A stretch of DNA of 64,000 nt from NCBI GenBank assembly GCA_010405405.1, contig MU004236.1, positions 322,576 to 386,575 of the forward strand, given 5' to 3'. Below, piece by piece: positions 35,739 through 47,911 of this stretch. A model generated the notes under the pieces. It was not told the origin of the DNA. It searched no databases and worked only from the letters and a program-made list of their open reading frames with translations. Position 1 is the first letter of the stretch. Each line of letters begins with the position of its first letter. The translations under genes and the position numbers were made by a program. The stretch comes from Microthyrium microscopicum (taxonomy: Eukaryota > Ascomycota > Dothideomycetes > Microthyriales > Microthyriaceae).

Positions 35739-38481
35739 ATGGAACCTATCGCCATTCTCTCCACGATAGGCACATGCCTAAGTGTTACCAAGGTCACCGT
35801 GAGTGGCGTAAAATCAATATGGGAACTCAAGGGACGATATGGCCAGGCTGAAGGCAGCGTAGCTGGGATTTTGTCAAAGTTGCAATCAATAGAATTCTCA
35901 CTGTCGCTACTGGAAGCCTGGGCACAAAACGAACAACGTCGAGGTGATCCAAATGCCAATCTCTTACGACAGCTTGAATTATCGATACACTATTGTGCGA
36001 TAGTCATCTCTGGTATCAGTGCAAAAGCTAAAGAAGGGATACATACCGTCAAGGACAAACTAAAGTTTCTATGGAATGAAGATGCTGTGAGGGGCTTTGA
36101 AAGAGATCTTGACAGCCAGATACTTGCTCTCCAGCTTTTACTAATGACCACCCAATTGTAAGTCACGTTTCTCAATCTTTAGCTCACATAGCAATGTATG
36201 GAAATCAGTGAATATGGCGTACGATGAGAACGCATCGTTTTCTTCCGTTTATTATTGCCTCTGACATAGATTTAGCACGAATACATCCATACAGTGCGAG
36301 AGTTTAGAAAAGGCCGACGCACGAACAATTTTTAGTACGGCTAAAGATGTAGCGTCTATTTATGAGTTTGATGCCTTGACAATCTACGAAGGGAACGAGG
36401 ATATCGAATTTGACTTTGACAATGAGGTCGTTGACTCGGCGGCATATCGCGCAGCATTTAGAAAGCAGAGTGCACGTAATGCGGCAAGTAGAACAAGTCT
36501 CACAGCCTTATCGACAACAAGCCTTGGATCTCCTCAAGCACAGTCTTTGCCACCATCAGCTTGGAAAAGCTGGATGAATGAGCGCCGTCCCAATGAAGAG
36601 ACTGGACAGACAATGCTGCCACTTTCTCAACCCATCTCTGAAAGTCTTCAGCCCGCGAACAAGCGTATGAAAATGAAGCTCAGGCGGAAGGCCGTACCAG
36701 TATCCCAACCTGTCTCTGGTAATCAACTCAACAGCTTCAAGATGCTGCTGCAAAAGAAACTACAAGAGGACTTGTGCGCCGCCGCATCCAAGGGAGATCT
36801 AAATTTAGTAAAAGACCTAATCAGGCGTGGTGCAGATCCTACCTTGGACAAAACGAAATACGAACCACATTGCCTAAAAAATGCAATAACAGCTGGATCA
36901 GGCGAAGTTGTCAGCGTTCTTCTAGAAGCAGGCGTTGACCCGAATACTCCTTACTACAAGCCCGGGCTAGCTTGTCTTAGCACAGCATTAACACGACATC
37001 CCAACAATCTTGATTTACTCTCAACGCTTTTGAAATATGGAGCTCGTACAACAGAGTTAGATTCTGTGGGAGAAATTGAAGGCGATGTCTTTCAAGGCAA
37101 TATTCTTCACTTCCTCCCAAAAGTGGTTGAGAACATTTCTGATATCAGATCGACTGTCAATTATATACTGTTTTATAACAGTACTTTGCTCTCGGAATGT
37201 TCGTCCCGCTGCCATGGACTTTGTCTCACTCCGCTTCAATGGGCTGTTTACTGTGGGATTCATGGGTCACTACCAAACGACAAGCTGAAGGCGCTGATCA
37301 TCTCATATATCCAAAATAGCGCGGACATTCACGAACCGATTGATGATGCACAAGGGGGTCTGACTGACATATTTCTCAGGCTGTGTATGGCCACGGGTGA
37401 CAATCCGGATCTCATAGAGTTCCTCTTGGATCAAGGTGCCAATCCCAATCTACTCCTCACTAATAATGGATCGAAAACTCCGCTACACTGTGCCTGCGTG
37501 AGCGGCAATCTGTGGATTGCAAGAGTTTTGAGATCTGGCGGAGCTGTCATTGATACTCCAGATCAATTTGGCTATCAACCTATTCATTTCGCTGCTGGAT
37601 CCAGTAATGTGGGACTCGTCTCTTATCTCATAGAGCATCGAGCCGATGTAAATGCGAAAACAATAGCTGGGAAGACCCCGTTACATGTCGCATGCCGTTC
37701 TTTGACAGCACCACCGATTATTGTGGCACGGCTACTGAATACCTTTGCGGATTGTAACTCCTTAGATGCTTGCGGGGAAACTCCACTTCACTATGCCTGT
37801 GGTAAAGATGTAGATACCGTGGCAATGCTCCTGAAATACCGAGGTCTGACTATTGCTGATATTGAAGCCAAGTCGAAAATCCACGGTTACACTCCATTGC
37901 ATTATGCAATTGTACTCGAGAAAGGACCTCCAAATCCGATCTTACAGCTTCTGGTCACAAAAGTCAATTTAACAGCGATGGACAACTATGGCCGCAATCC
38001 TCTACACTTGGCCTGTGCTTTCGGCGCTGTCAAAGCTGTTCATATATTAGTTGAGAAAGGTCTGGATGTCAACGCCGCAGATCAATCACTGAATCGCTAC
38101 ACACCGTTGCATCATACGATATTAGGCTGGCACGGCGTGGATCATCTATCAAAGCCCAGCGTGGGGTTTGCAGAGGTACCTACGGAGTCTCGACAAGCAG
38201 AGAGATTGGAGATTGTTCGCTTTCTGCTAGAATCAAACGCCGACCCATCGATCAGGTGTAAGAGCTATGAAAGCTTGATTCAAATGGCCCAGGACAAGCA
38301 GTTGACTGGGTCAGAAGGACTGGAGGTGATAAGGTTGCTGAAGAAATCGCATAGTAGCAAACCGCAATTGATACGACTACTTGAGGAGAGTGCCAGAGCA
38401 CAGAGGCCGCAGCTCAACGCTATTGCACAGAGAGCTCGCCACAACAAACTAACGGCTTTGATACCTTGGAAGGACAAGTGA
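35739..38481 (+). CDS. HeLo-like N-terminal domain plus ankyrin-repeat protein
   Basis: Two exons (35739-36157, 36270-38481) encode 876 aa. Residues 1-150 (MEPIAILSTIGTCLSVTKVT...) are a helical domain like the fungal HeLo-like/STAND N-terminal domains. A disordered Ser/Pro-rich linker follows (about 176-300). From about residue 300 to 810 run roughly ten ankyrin repeats with classic signatures such as KTPLHCACVSGN, QPIHFAAGSSN, KTPLHVACRS and NPLHLACAFGA. There is no NACHT or NB-ARC domain between them, so it is not a full NLR. In fungi HeLo-like domains serve as signalling or membrane-acting effectors in heterokaryon incompatibility; a sensor role here is inference. Strong open frame and intact motifs indicate a live gene. 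Confidence 0.85.
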
Positions 38482-38626
38482 ACCGATTGGATGATATTGG
38501 GGTTTCCAAAGCGTGTAGTAGTCCACCTATGGGAATACCCAGCAAATATGTCATGCAGATAGTGATCAATAATAGTGACAGAACCACATAATAAACCTTA
38601 CGCTTTGATGAGAGGTAATTCATGGT

Positions 38627-39187
38627 TTAAGAATCTGTCTCTGCTAACAATGTGTAATAAAGTTCCATATGCTCTTTATGAACCCTAGTCGCCAGTCCAC
38701 TCAACCACAAATACCATACGATATAAAATGGCGCTGTGCCCCATACTGTTTCCGTTACTCGCACATGGCTCTCATCAACAACTTCCAGCACCCTCAGTTT
38801 CCATTCCTCAATGCCTGCCTTCGCCACTCTGGAGTGGAAATAGACGACATGTTCCGAGGGTTCGGCGATCTGTGCCCCCTCAACATAGGCACTGCCCATC
38901 TCATTGAAGGTGAAATGCGCCGCCTCGGGACTATCGTCGATAGACGGCCATGGCAGGTTGGCATCTCTGGGAAATTCTTGGGACGATAGAAGAGTTATGA
39001 GCTTCTCCTTGTCTATAGAAGTTTGCTTAGTGGCATTGCCATGACCGTCTGATTTGAGTACGCAGTTGGAGACGCTGGGAAGGATTTCCTGCAGACGTTG
39101 GATCCCGGAGGACGAGGCGAGGATATCCCAGGCAGTGTCAATCGAGCAATTATTGAGGATGACGGAGTGATGGAGCCGGAAAGACAT
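38627..39187 (-). CDS. SRPBCC/START-like hypothetical protein
   Basis: 186 aa from ATG 39187 (MSFRLHHSVILNNCS); an in-frame ATG at 39247 would add 20 residues. The opening strand followed by SIDTAWDILASSSG and the final long helix (LATRVHKEHMELYYTLLAE) fit the SRPBCC (Bet v 1/START-like) ligand-binding fold, as does the length. A central TVWGTAPFYIVWYLWLSGL is unusually hydrophobic and may be a short membrane-associated segment. Ligand and role unknown. The gene converges on the ankyrin gene with only 145 bp between stop codons. Confidence 0.6.
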   Translation of the reverse strand: MSFRLHHSVILNNCSIDTAWDILASSSGIQRLQEILPSVSNCVLKSDGHGNATKQTSIDKEKLITLLSSQEFPRDANLPWPSIDDSPEAAHFTFNEMGSAYVEGAQIAEPSEHVVYFHSRVAKAGIEEWKLRVLEVVDESHVRVTETVWGTAPFYIVWYLWLSGLATRVHKEHMELYYTLLAETDS

Positions 39188-39858
39188 GTTGATGTTTGAG
39201 TTGAAGTTGTCGCCAAGCTTGAGGTTGAAGATTGCTGCATACAGCATCGGCTTTAGCCTTTTCAAGCCAATCAAAAAGGCTTGAGTTCCACGCCAATCGA
39301 TAGTAGTTGTGGCGTTTTTAGATGCACTTTACCAACCTCGAGGCGCTTGAAATTACGTCAATCATGAAAATCGGATGGTGTTGAGTTGGAAGCATGCCAT
39401 ACATAGGCGCGGTCATTCGCTGCTTCTGCCGTCTGCCTTCACAAACACCATTTCTACCGGCACCTCGATTGAACTTGTGATACGGATAATTACCAATATT
39501 TATGATGCTTTGGGTTCACTGATTATCAGACAAGTTGGCGGAATCATTCCACCTTCCACCTCCTTTGTTCGCTGGGTCCTCTTCAAAACCCCCTGCAATC
39601 GCCCATTGCCTCCGCAGAACCCACTGCGTGACTAGCACCACATCTTGATGCAACTATCCGCCACTAACGCTCTCTGTCATATTTTCTACTTATCCATATT
39701 CTTTCTGACAACATACACATTTTTTCATGAATCTACACCCTACAAGAAACATACACACAGCCAGATGAATCGGCGCATAAATCATCATTTTGCGACTCTA
39801 TCCGTTCTTAGCCGGCAATAACAACACTAGACGCGAGGGCAACCTCCCGGCTATCAAC
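39188..39858. promoter_or_regulatory. shared upstream region of the SRPBCC-like and TOK1 genes
   Basis: Divergent genes on either side place two promoters here. Pyrimidine-rich stretches near 39,650-39,720 precede the channel gene's start codon. No other element was recognised. Confidence 0.45.
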
Positions 39859-42751
39859 ATGTCAAGCGACCCTTCCAACACAACAGAGTCTTCTACAAGC
39901 TCTTCCACTCCTTCGACCCGCTCTAATCGCCCTGCAGATGGTATCTGTCATGTAGATGAAGAAGATGATGAGGATATATCTCCCTCTACACCACCATCGC
40001 CGCGTTCCAGACCTGCGGATGCCAATCAAGAGGTACCTTCAAGTTCCAATGGCCAAGATACATCGAGTACTGCTCCTCTAGGTATATCGTGGAGCAAAAA
40101 CTTTTTGCAAAGTAATAATGCACCCGAAGAGACCAATGGAGCCTCAAATAGCAATAAGCTGGATCGTAGTGGTACAGCCACTTCGACTGCGAATACACGG
40201 CATTTTTGGAAATTTCATATGCGTGGATACGATGATGAAGATGATGTCGATTGGTGGTTTGCTTCCACTGCAGTACCGCTGCTGGCTGCAACTATCGCTC
40301 CGTTGGCGAATGTTTTGAGTATTGCGGCACTGGTGACTTCGTGGAGAATGAGTTTAAAGGATCCTGCAAATCCTGGTCAATTACTTCCAGAGTTTAGTGG
40401 GATAACTTACAAGGATCCGCGATGGTAAGTCAATTCTTTTCCAATTTCCCTTATGATGGTCTGTTATCTGGATCCTATCAAGGATCGCGTTGAGATTTCG
40501 CAAAAATGCCTAAGCATTCAAATAAAGAGCCAGGAGTACATGGACAATTGACGATAAGAAATCTATGGAATGACAAATCTAACATGAATTTCTACAGGTG
40601 TATCTCGCTCAATGTAGTATCATTGATATGCGGCTTCGTTGGCAACATATTTTTACTATTCAACTTTACGGGTAGAATCCGATACATCCTAGCTCTTCCT
40701 GCAACCATAGTCCTATGGTTTGTAGCTACAGGCGTTGTAAGTTCAATACATCCTGTCCATGATCCTATGTACTGACCAAGATAGCTCTTTGGCATCACAT
40801 ACGCCATGCATGTATACGTACCTCCGGAATTTCCAATAGAAACCTACTCTCAAGGATTTTGGTACGCGGTAATTGCCGCTGTGCTGTACTTTATATGTTC
40901 TGCATTGTTGATGTTCAACATGCTAGGCTACTTTTTGGGCCACTATCCACAAAGGTTTGAGCTTAATGATCATCAGCGGACTTTAATTTTACAGACTATG
41001 TTGTTCTTCATATGGTTGGCAGGCGGTGCGGCTATTTTCTCTAAGATAGAAAGTATGGATAATGATCAGGCTGACTGGGGCTTTGTCAATGGCGTAAGTG
41101 GTTGACTAGACTCCCTCTGGACTGAAAATGCTGATCATTGTGTATAGCTATATTTTTGCGATGTTACCATTCTTACAGTTGGATTCGGTAAATAATGTCG
41201 CTAATACATAGATCGGATACTAACATTATCTAGGCGATCTAGTCTTACACAATGATCTTGGGCGAGGTCTTGTATTTCCATATACTGTAGGAGGCATCGT
41301 TATGCTTGGTCTGGTCATTTCATCTATTAGCAAATTTGCCGCCGAAATCAGCGAGACCAACGTAGTCCAAAAGCATGTTGAAAAGGTCCGCCACCGTACT
41401 TTGGAGCGATCTACGACAGACCCACTGGAAGTCGAGCGACATGAAATTCTACGGAAGTTTAAAGGAGCTCACATAGGAAACATTTCCAGCCCGTTCAATG
41501 GCCATAGGATGAATAATACTCAACGTGAATCTAGAGGCTCGCGGTCAATCGGAAGGAACAGTTTGCCATCTTCCCAACGACGAGCTTCTGTTATACCACA
41601 AGTGCATAAACGCATCAATGTGCACGAAGTAGTAAAGTCACGACATCGCAAAGTCCGTCTATTACGCGAAGAGCGTGATCGATTCGACGAAATGCGACGC
41701 ATACAACGATCAACACAAAGCTTCAAGCGCTGGTGGGCTCTATCACTCTCCGTATTAGCCTTCGCCACCCTCTGGTGTCTCGGTGCCGTGGTCCTCTGGC
41801 AAACCGAGAAGGAAATTCAAGGCATGACATACTTCCAAGCTCTCTACTTCTGCTACGTCAGTTTGCTCACAATAGGATATGTAAGTCTCTCCCCTACCCC
41901 TCCTATTGCCACAAAACCTTTAACATACCCCCCAGGGCGACTTTGCACCACGCTCAAACGCCGGCCGCCCCTTCTTCGTCGTCTGGTCCCTCATCGCCGT
42001 CCCAACAATGACGCTTCTAATCAGCGACATGTCCTCCACCGTCATCGACTCCTTTAAGAAAACAACATTCTTCTTCGCAGACTTCACCCTCCTCCTGCGC
42101 AAAGGCGTCTGGGCCGACTTTCTCAAATCCCACCCACGTATCACCGCCTACCTCCGCCGTATCCGCGATTCCCGCGCGCGCCGAAAACGTTTGAGGGAAG
42201 GAATCCCCTTCCCCGAACCATCCCAACTTGAGAAAACACCAAACGCAGCCGAAACCCACGAAGACGAGGAGCGCCATCTAGCACATTTCGCAACGGAATT
42301 ACGCCACGATGAGCATAAGCCGCCTTCAGAGGCGAAGATGGCACGACGCTTGGCGCTGGCTATTCGTGCGGTTGCTAGTGATCTGAAAAGTGAAGGGGAG
42401 AGAACGTATAGCTTTGAAGAGTGGGCGGAACTTACGCGCCTCATACGCTTCACGAGCGAAGAGCCACGGCAGGCGCAGGCGGATGAGAACGCGGATGTCA
42501 TCGAGTGGGATTGGCTAGGCGAACACAGCCCCATGATGAGCGGTGTAACGGAAGCAGAGTTTGTGCTAGATCGGTTAGTGGAGAGTTTGGTCAGATATAT
42601 GGGGAAAGTGGAGAAGATCGTTAAGCAATCTAAGCGGACGAGTAAGAGTTTAGAATTTGGCAGAACAAATCTGGAGGATGAGAACGAAAGACCAGACGTG
42701 TCAAAGGAGAGACAGGAAGACGATGGCGAGATTGGGAGGGCGAGCAAGTGA
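39859..42751 (+). CDS. TOK1-type outward-rectifying two-pore potassium channel
   Basis: Six exons (39859-40424, 40598-40736, 40785-41093, 41148-41187, 41234-41880, 41936-42751) encode 838 aa. After a Ser/Thr- and acid-rich N-terminal tail (about 130 residues), six membrane segments precede the first pore loop TILTVGFGD; a long basic cytosolic loop follows, then a seventh segment, the second pore loop LLTIGYGDFAP, and the eighth segment with FVVWSLIAVPTMTLLISDM. This 8-TM, two-pore layout is specific to fungal TOK channels at the plasma membrane, which release K+ on depolarisation and help set membrane potential. The C-terminal tail (about 240 residues) is charged. Exon 4 is only 40 nt long and ends inside the first selectivity filter. 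The ATG at 39859 starts MSSDPSNTTESS. Confidence 0.92.
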
Positions 42752-43604
42752 GGTTATGAACTGGCAATGTGTTTATGAGCGATGAATTTGTTGGTTGGTT
42801 TTAAAAGATACCCTAGATTCTTTTGAGAGGATCGTTTCCGTAATTCCTAAATAATTATCCCTATTATCCTCGAAGATTTGGTTTGTTGATTCTTAAAAAG
42901 GGGCAAGGCTGAGTCATGTGATTTAGCCTTGTCTGTGACATAAACTGAAGATGATGTATGAAATGGTCACCCGTTGCATGGTTTGGCTAATCTAAGAAGG
43001 ATTTGACCTTTGAGATATCAGCACGAGTTGCATTCAGATATTGCGTTGAAATGATATAGTGGTAAGCTGTGTAGTCAATGGAGCCTGGAAGGATGGGGAT
43101 ATTTCTATCTACTCCATTAGTGCCCAAGCCAAGGTTGCGACATGCACCCATGTAGCAAGTAGTTCTGCAGCGAGACACTTCATGGCGAGATCGCTGAAAC
43201 GCGATTATGAACTCCGTACCCATAAAGTCTCCAACAATCTGTGGCAGAAATCCCTGGGGCTGAGCTGCATGAGCTATTATCCACAATGTAACATTCAGCA
43301 GTCACATCACCATTGCCATAGGAAGGAATAAGTTGGAAGGATTCATTTGTATCAGTGAAACAAGTCGACAAGTCCGCTGGTAGTTGCGACTCCAATGACT
43401 GAATGTACACCCCAACTAAGATCCGCCACTCATTTCTTTTTCCCCCATCAGGTACCCACCCCCATAGAAAGCGAACCTGCATAAAGACGGCATGGCGCTA
43501 AAAACATGACTGGGATTGTCTATATATGTATATCATTCATTAGTTGGGCCTTTTAGTTGACTTTTCGGATCGTGTTCCTGACAAGCCAATCCACATCCTT
43601 AACA
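42752..43604. other. intergenic between converging genes, possible small gene
   Basis: Lies between the 3' ends of TOK1 (plus) and ATE1 (minus). A candidate minus-strand gene at 42987-43482 is listed separately. Nothing else is recognisable. Confidence 0.4.
42987..43482 (-). CDS. uncertain hypothetical protein, possibly interrupted or spliced
   Basis: Two overlapping minus-strand frames look protein-like: one of 100 codons starting at 43482 (MQVRFLWGWVPDG...) and a second ending at 42987 with several cysteines (RCRTTCYMGACRNLG...) and ending KVKSFLD. A frame change between them near 43,250-43,290 could be an intron I did not resolve or a frameshift in a decaying gene. I recognise no family. 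Both the existence and the limits of this gene are doubtful. Confidence 0.3.
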
Positions 43605-45336
43605 TCACAGATCCAGTACCATCTTGCTCGCAAAGTCTTTGCCCACGCATGCAACGAGTTCTGCAATGGTACCCTTCAATGAGCTAGGATTCCGGATATT
43701 ATCCGTTGGCCAGGAAGCTAGCATCTAGAGAGGATCAATGTCAGTAGCTTCGTTCTGATCGGTTTGTATTAGAGTTCGGTTTACCTTGCACTTATACATT
43801 CCACCACGAAGTTGAATGGGTAACTCGCCAAGGTTGATCTGTGCTTCCAGCTCTTCTGGAGTCATCATTCCTGCGAAATCTAGGTCGAATAGAGATACCT
43901 TGTCAGAATTGTGGGAGCGTAACATCTTGGCAACTGCGTCAGCACCAATCTCATCCTTTGTGGACTCTGCGGGATTTGAGCCATCCAAGGTTCCGTTTGC
44001 ATTCTGCTGCCGAAGTTGCGATAAGGAGAGATAGTGGTGAGTGTCCAGTAGCGACAAAGCCTCTTGATCCAAGGGATCCCACTGCTTCGTCTCCAAATCC
44101 AAAAAGTACTGGGGCTGATAGTCGTTTTTGTACTTCATCTTGCTGCAGGAGTGGATATAGTAGCCCATGTAGTAATACTGATACTCGCCCTCGAGCGCAA
44201 GACAAGCTTCCCGTAAGGCACTAAGTTTACCAAAGCTATACTTCTCATAGTCTTGATGGTAGACAAAGTATACGCCGCTAACGCAATGAGGAAGTAAATC
44301 AAGCACGCCAAATGCAATCAACCTACCGTCCAGCCAATAGCACTGGTGGAACGAACCCAGTGGCTGAGACTTGCCGTTTACTTGTCGTTCAGTATTCACC
44401 AACGGCGACTTGCAAAGAAATCGTTCAAAGTCGTCTGGCTGGCACTTTTCTGGCGGCTCCTTGTGCACTGCTTGCTGGTAATTTGAAAATAGTAGATGCT
44501 TTTCCTGCGTAAACGATGCTGGTTCCAACGTCACCACAAACTTGTGCGCTGGTTTGGGCTCCGCTGGCAACCGGTCAAACTCTGCCTCGTGTATCGTCTT
44601 GACGAGATCAAAGCCATTCCTGGAAGTAGCTTTTTCCGCCCTTGACTTGGGACGAAGTATGGCAGCCTTCTTTACGTAATCATCGCCTAGTACAAACTTG
44701 TTCCATCGGTTGCACGCGCTGCGCTGATCGCGCCTTGCTCTAAATTCCGAAACTGGTAGACTGCAGATACCCCAGTTGTATTAGTTGTGTTTGAATGGGA
44801 TGTTTGAGGCCTCCCCACGGCATGACACTCGCGTGAGCACTTACCGGATTGTGTAGTGTGGGCAGCAAGAATGGCGCATTTCTGGGCGGTAGAGCAGCGT
44901 CCCGGATCTAACCAAATGACGCGATCCATCAGCATAGACACAAACGACACATGGAAGTATTGTATGCAGGGCATGAGTGGGATGTCACACGAACCTTCTC
45001 CAACCAAGATCGATCAGTATTTGGTAAGAGTCACATTGTAACACTGATGCTCGTGCGTAGAGTGCTGCACCTGTACGGTTTGAACGAGGTTAGACACATC
45101 CTCAAGTGGGGTGCTGTTGTTGAGTCAGGGAATAGAATGATGTGGTGAGAGGAGTGGAATGATCATTGTCAACTGGTGGATCGAAAACATGACAGAGTGG
45201 GAGTGAGACATGGCGTGGAGTATATGTTTAGTGGTTCTGTGGGGCAGTTCGCGGTTTTGAAGCCATATTGGTAAGACCGAACCCTGACATCGCCACAATA
45301 CAGTCCGCCAGTCCCCTCTTGGGAAGGTGTTGACAT
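43605..45336 (-). CDS. ATE1: arginyl-tRNA--protein transferase
   Basis: Downstream exons are clear: about 45070-44995, 44907-44845, 44760-43785 and 43724-43605. They carry YQILIDLGWRRSG, LLYRPEMRHSCCPHYTIRLPVSEF (the conserved Cys pair of the N-terminal domain), NRWNKFVLGDDY, and in the C-terminal domain YWLDGRLIAFGVLDLLPHC, GVYFVYHQDYEKYSFGKLSALREA and YYYMGYYIHSCSKMKYK, hallmark ATE1 sequences. The enzyme transfers arginine from Arg-tRNA to N-terminal acidic residues, creating degradation signals in the N-degron pathway. The last intron (43725-43784) is inferred because splicing adds the typical ELVACVGKDFASKMVLDL tail. One intron uses a non-consensus GTTCGT donor. The first exon is unresolved: ATG 45336 (MSTPSQEGTGG) is a candidate, but I could not find an in-frame junction giving the usual CGYC motif. 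Confidence 0.85.
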
Positions 45337-47911
45337 TGCTTCAGGAGGCGAGGCTGATACAATGGTACAATGGTACCTCATACAAGTGGGCGGGCCGAGT
45401 CGGATCGGAAACGGCACCAACCGCCGCTTTAATCTAGCAATCCGGCCGACTAGCCTTATGCGATTAAAACGGCGGTAAGCCGGATCCATAACCGCAGACC
45501 GCCTCTTGAAGATATTGGAGGATTGGGAGATCGTGACAATGCGAATTCGGGCCAAACGCGCATCAGGGTCTGGGGGTAACAAAAGTACAAGGGTAGCGCT
45601 TTGAATCAATTGGAGACAACGCACGAGATTTGGTGGGTTTAGGCGAGGCTGACTGACTTGAATTATTATCATCATCGTCGTCTTCAGAATTGAGGTGCTC
45701 CTGCGGCAGAGGAGCTGCAGGGTCTTGGTGGGCTTGGTGGGCCTGTGTCTTGAGGTGCCTCTGGTTGGACTGGCAGTAGCCACATGAAGAATCGAATATA
45801 CCTAGCAGCTATAAGAACGTGCTACAAGCGCGCAATGGGATTGGGTTACCACAAGGTTCAACAAAAGAAAGCTCCCCAGCTTGTTCCATGGCGGTACGGA
45901 TTTTTCAACACGGATTTTCAGGCTGGCAAGAATTGGTTGGATGATACTGTCGTGGCCGTTTTCGCCGGAAGATGCGCTAAAGGCGAAATACTGCGCTTTG
46001 AGGACGATCCAGTTTTGATTGGAGTTTTTGCGATGGTTGAGGTTGTGCACTGAAAACTGTGAATGTTGAAGAGGGTTTACGGAATTGCTAGCATGCTGCC
46101 TCAAGCAACAAGGTTGACAAGGCTGCGGGACGAACTGGGTTGGTGTTGCCTTTCTGGCAGCTTACTGTTACTGAAGCTTAAGCTGTGACGTCCTACTTCC
46201 ACCCACTCGGTCTTTTCAGGGCGTTTGACCACACGCACTGTCGCGTGTCCCTTGAAATCAGGCACGAGATGAGGCTTGGTTTTCTATATCTTGATATCAA
46301 GTCCGACCTAGAATCCTGAATTAGGGAGTTCTTGTGTATCAATCTTCACCAATCCGTCGGCATCAAAGATCCGGACACTAGCTAGTCGTAACAGATGTTT
46401 GCTGGGATGAATGACCTGCGGCGTGCATGCAGTTGACTGGCGTGGGGTCTCTATGAAAGCGAGCTCTCGTCTGCCTCTTGGGCGGCATGAAGTTGGTGTA
46501 AATTCGCCCTGGGAAGGGTTGCTCTGGTGTAAGAGGTCAGCCGGTCACTGCACTCTTGGCCTGGGCGAGATGCTTCGTGGCAAGATGGAAACAAGGCGAC
46601 GCGCAAAATGAGGAGTAGATGATAGCTAAGTTTGCTCTCGGAGAATAGCGTAGAGCGGCCTCAATATCAAAAACAAGAAGTGGTGGGGAGGTTGCAAGCA
46701 TATGATCCTCATGAGAAATGATGGAAGGATCTACAATCTATAAGACAATGAGGACATTCAAACTTACCTGACAGGAGAACGCTAACATCAACAAGGACAG
46801 AATTGTAGGTTGATGCAGCTGACAAAGCAATCGTATAGAGTTAGATTCAGAAGGCTCATGTCTTCCAGAAGGCGATTTGAACATGGCGTAGTAATTTGCC
46901 GCTGTGTGGAGTTGGAAAATAAAAACAAGAAGCATTTGAATTACGACAGCGCATCAGTTGGGCGGCTCAGGCTGCCTAGAGGCTAGTGTTTAGTGCAGCA
47001 CGAATATCAAGTAACAGGCAGTGGCATAGGAATCGCTAGAATATTGGTTGTAACTTCCATCTTATTACGGGTTGAATTGGTGTGGCCCCTGGTCAATAAT
47101 CTGTAGCTTTGTCGGATTGAATACCTGTCTTATATGTACTAGTAGCCTAGAGAGGTCTGGACTAAGGAGTACTCAACCATTGTCTTGGTATTTCAATTTG
47201 GCGGTGCTTAGCGGGCGCTGAAGGTAGAGGCGCCAGTGAGAATTGCCGTTGATAGATCCCTAATGTTTCCCTAGGTTTCGTAATTTTGTATGGATTTGTA
47301 TGGATTTGTATGGTAGGGGAAAAGAGTCTAGGAAAAGTATGGACAAGCAGAAGCACAAACCTGCAGGTGGTCTTAGCGGCGCTATGCAGCAAAGAGCATC
47401 CATCCCCTCCAAGGCTCCAAATGTCACCCAGCACGCAGCTCTCGGATCTCTCCTTTGCTTTCCTTATTTTATTTTCATCAACCCCATTTTCCCATCACAT
47501 CTCTTCCTTTTCACCATGATCGCCTGCTTCAACCCACCCGACCATAAACCTCCTGGAGGTCCTTGACTCTTGCCTCCATCAACTATTACATCTCCCATCT
47601 CCCATCCCACGGTTGCTCCTGCCCACCCACTCTCAGTTCCTGACTATTTAGTCCATCGGTCCCCATCTTAGCAGGCACCCGCTACTTTCTCCTTTCCATC
47701 GCTCCTGCCTCAAGCTTCTTCCTTTCTACAAGTAGTAGTCGCGTGAACATCAATTTCAGTTGCTCCCTTCCCTGACCAGATCTCTACTCTACTCTAGAGT
47801 ACCGCCTGAACTCCCATCCCTTGATCAACTTCTTCACAACACCACTCTTCATTCAATTCCTTCAGCCTACTCGGTCTTTTCACCCTGGCGCACCTTGCAG
47901 TCAAGCTCCCC
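45337..47911. other. intergenic, divergent promoters, no gene recognised
   Basis: Separates minus-strand ATE1 from the plus-strand Nudix gene. Frames of up to about 90 codons (for example plus 45784-46053) lack recognisable domains. A 10-bp tandem repeat lies at 47286-47313. The last 450 bp are strikingly pyrimidine-rich with many CTTC/CCTC runs, typical of a strongly expressed fungal promoter and leader. Confidence 0.45.
47286..47313. repeat. short tandem repeat, unit TGGATTTGTA
   Basis: Nearly three copies of a 10-bp unit in the upstream region of the Nudix gene. Confidence 0.8.

Noticed and set aside
45169-45783. 204-codon minus-strand frame upstream of ATE1
   Set aside because: It runs through what should be ATE1 promoter and intron sequence and has no domain; at most its end, from the ATG at 45336, may contain the ATE1 first exon.
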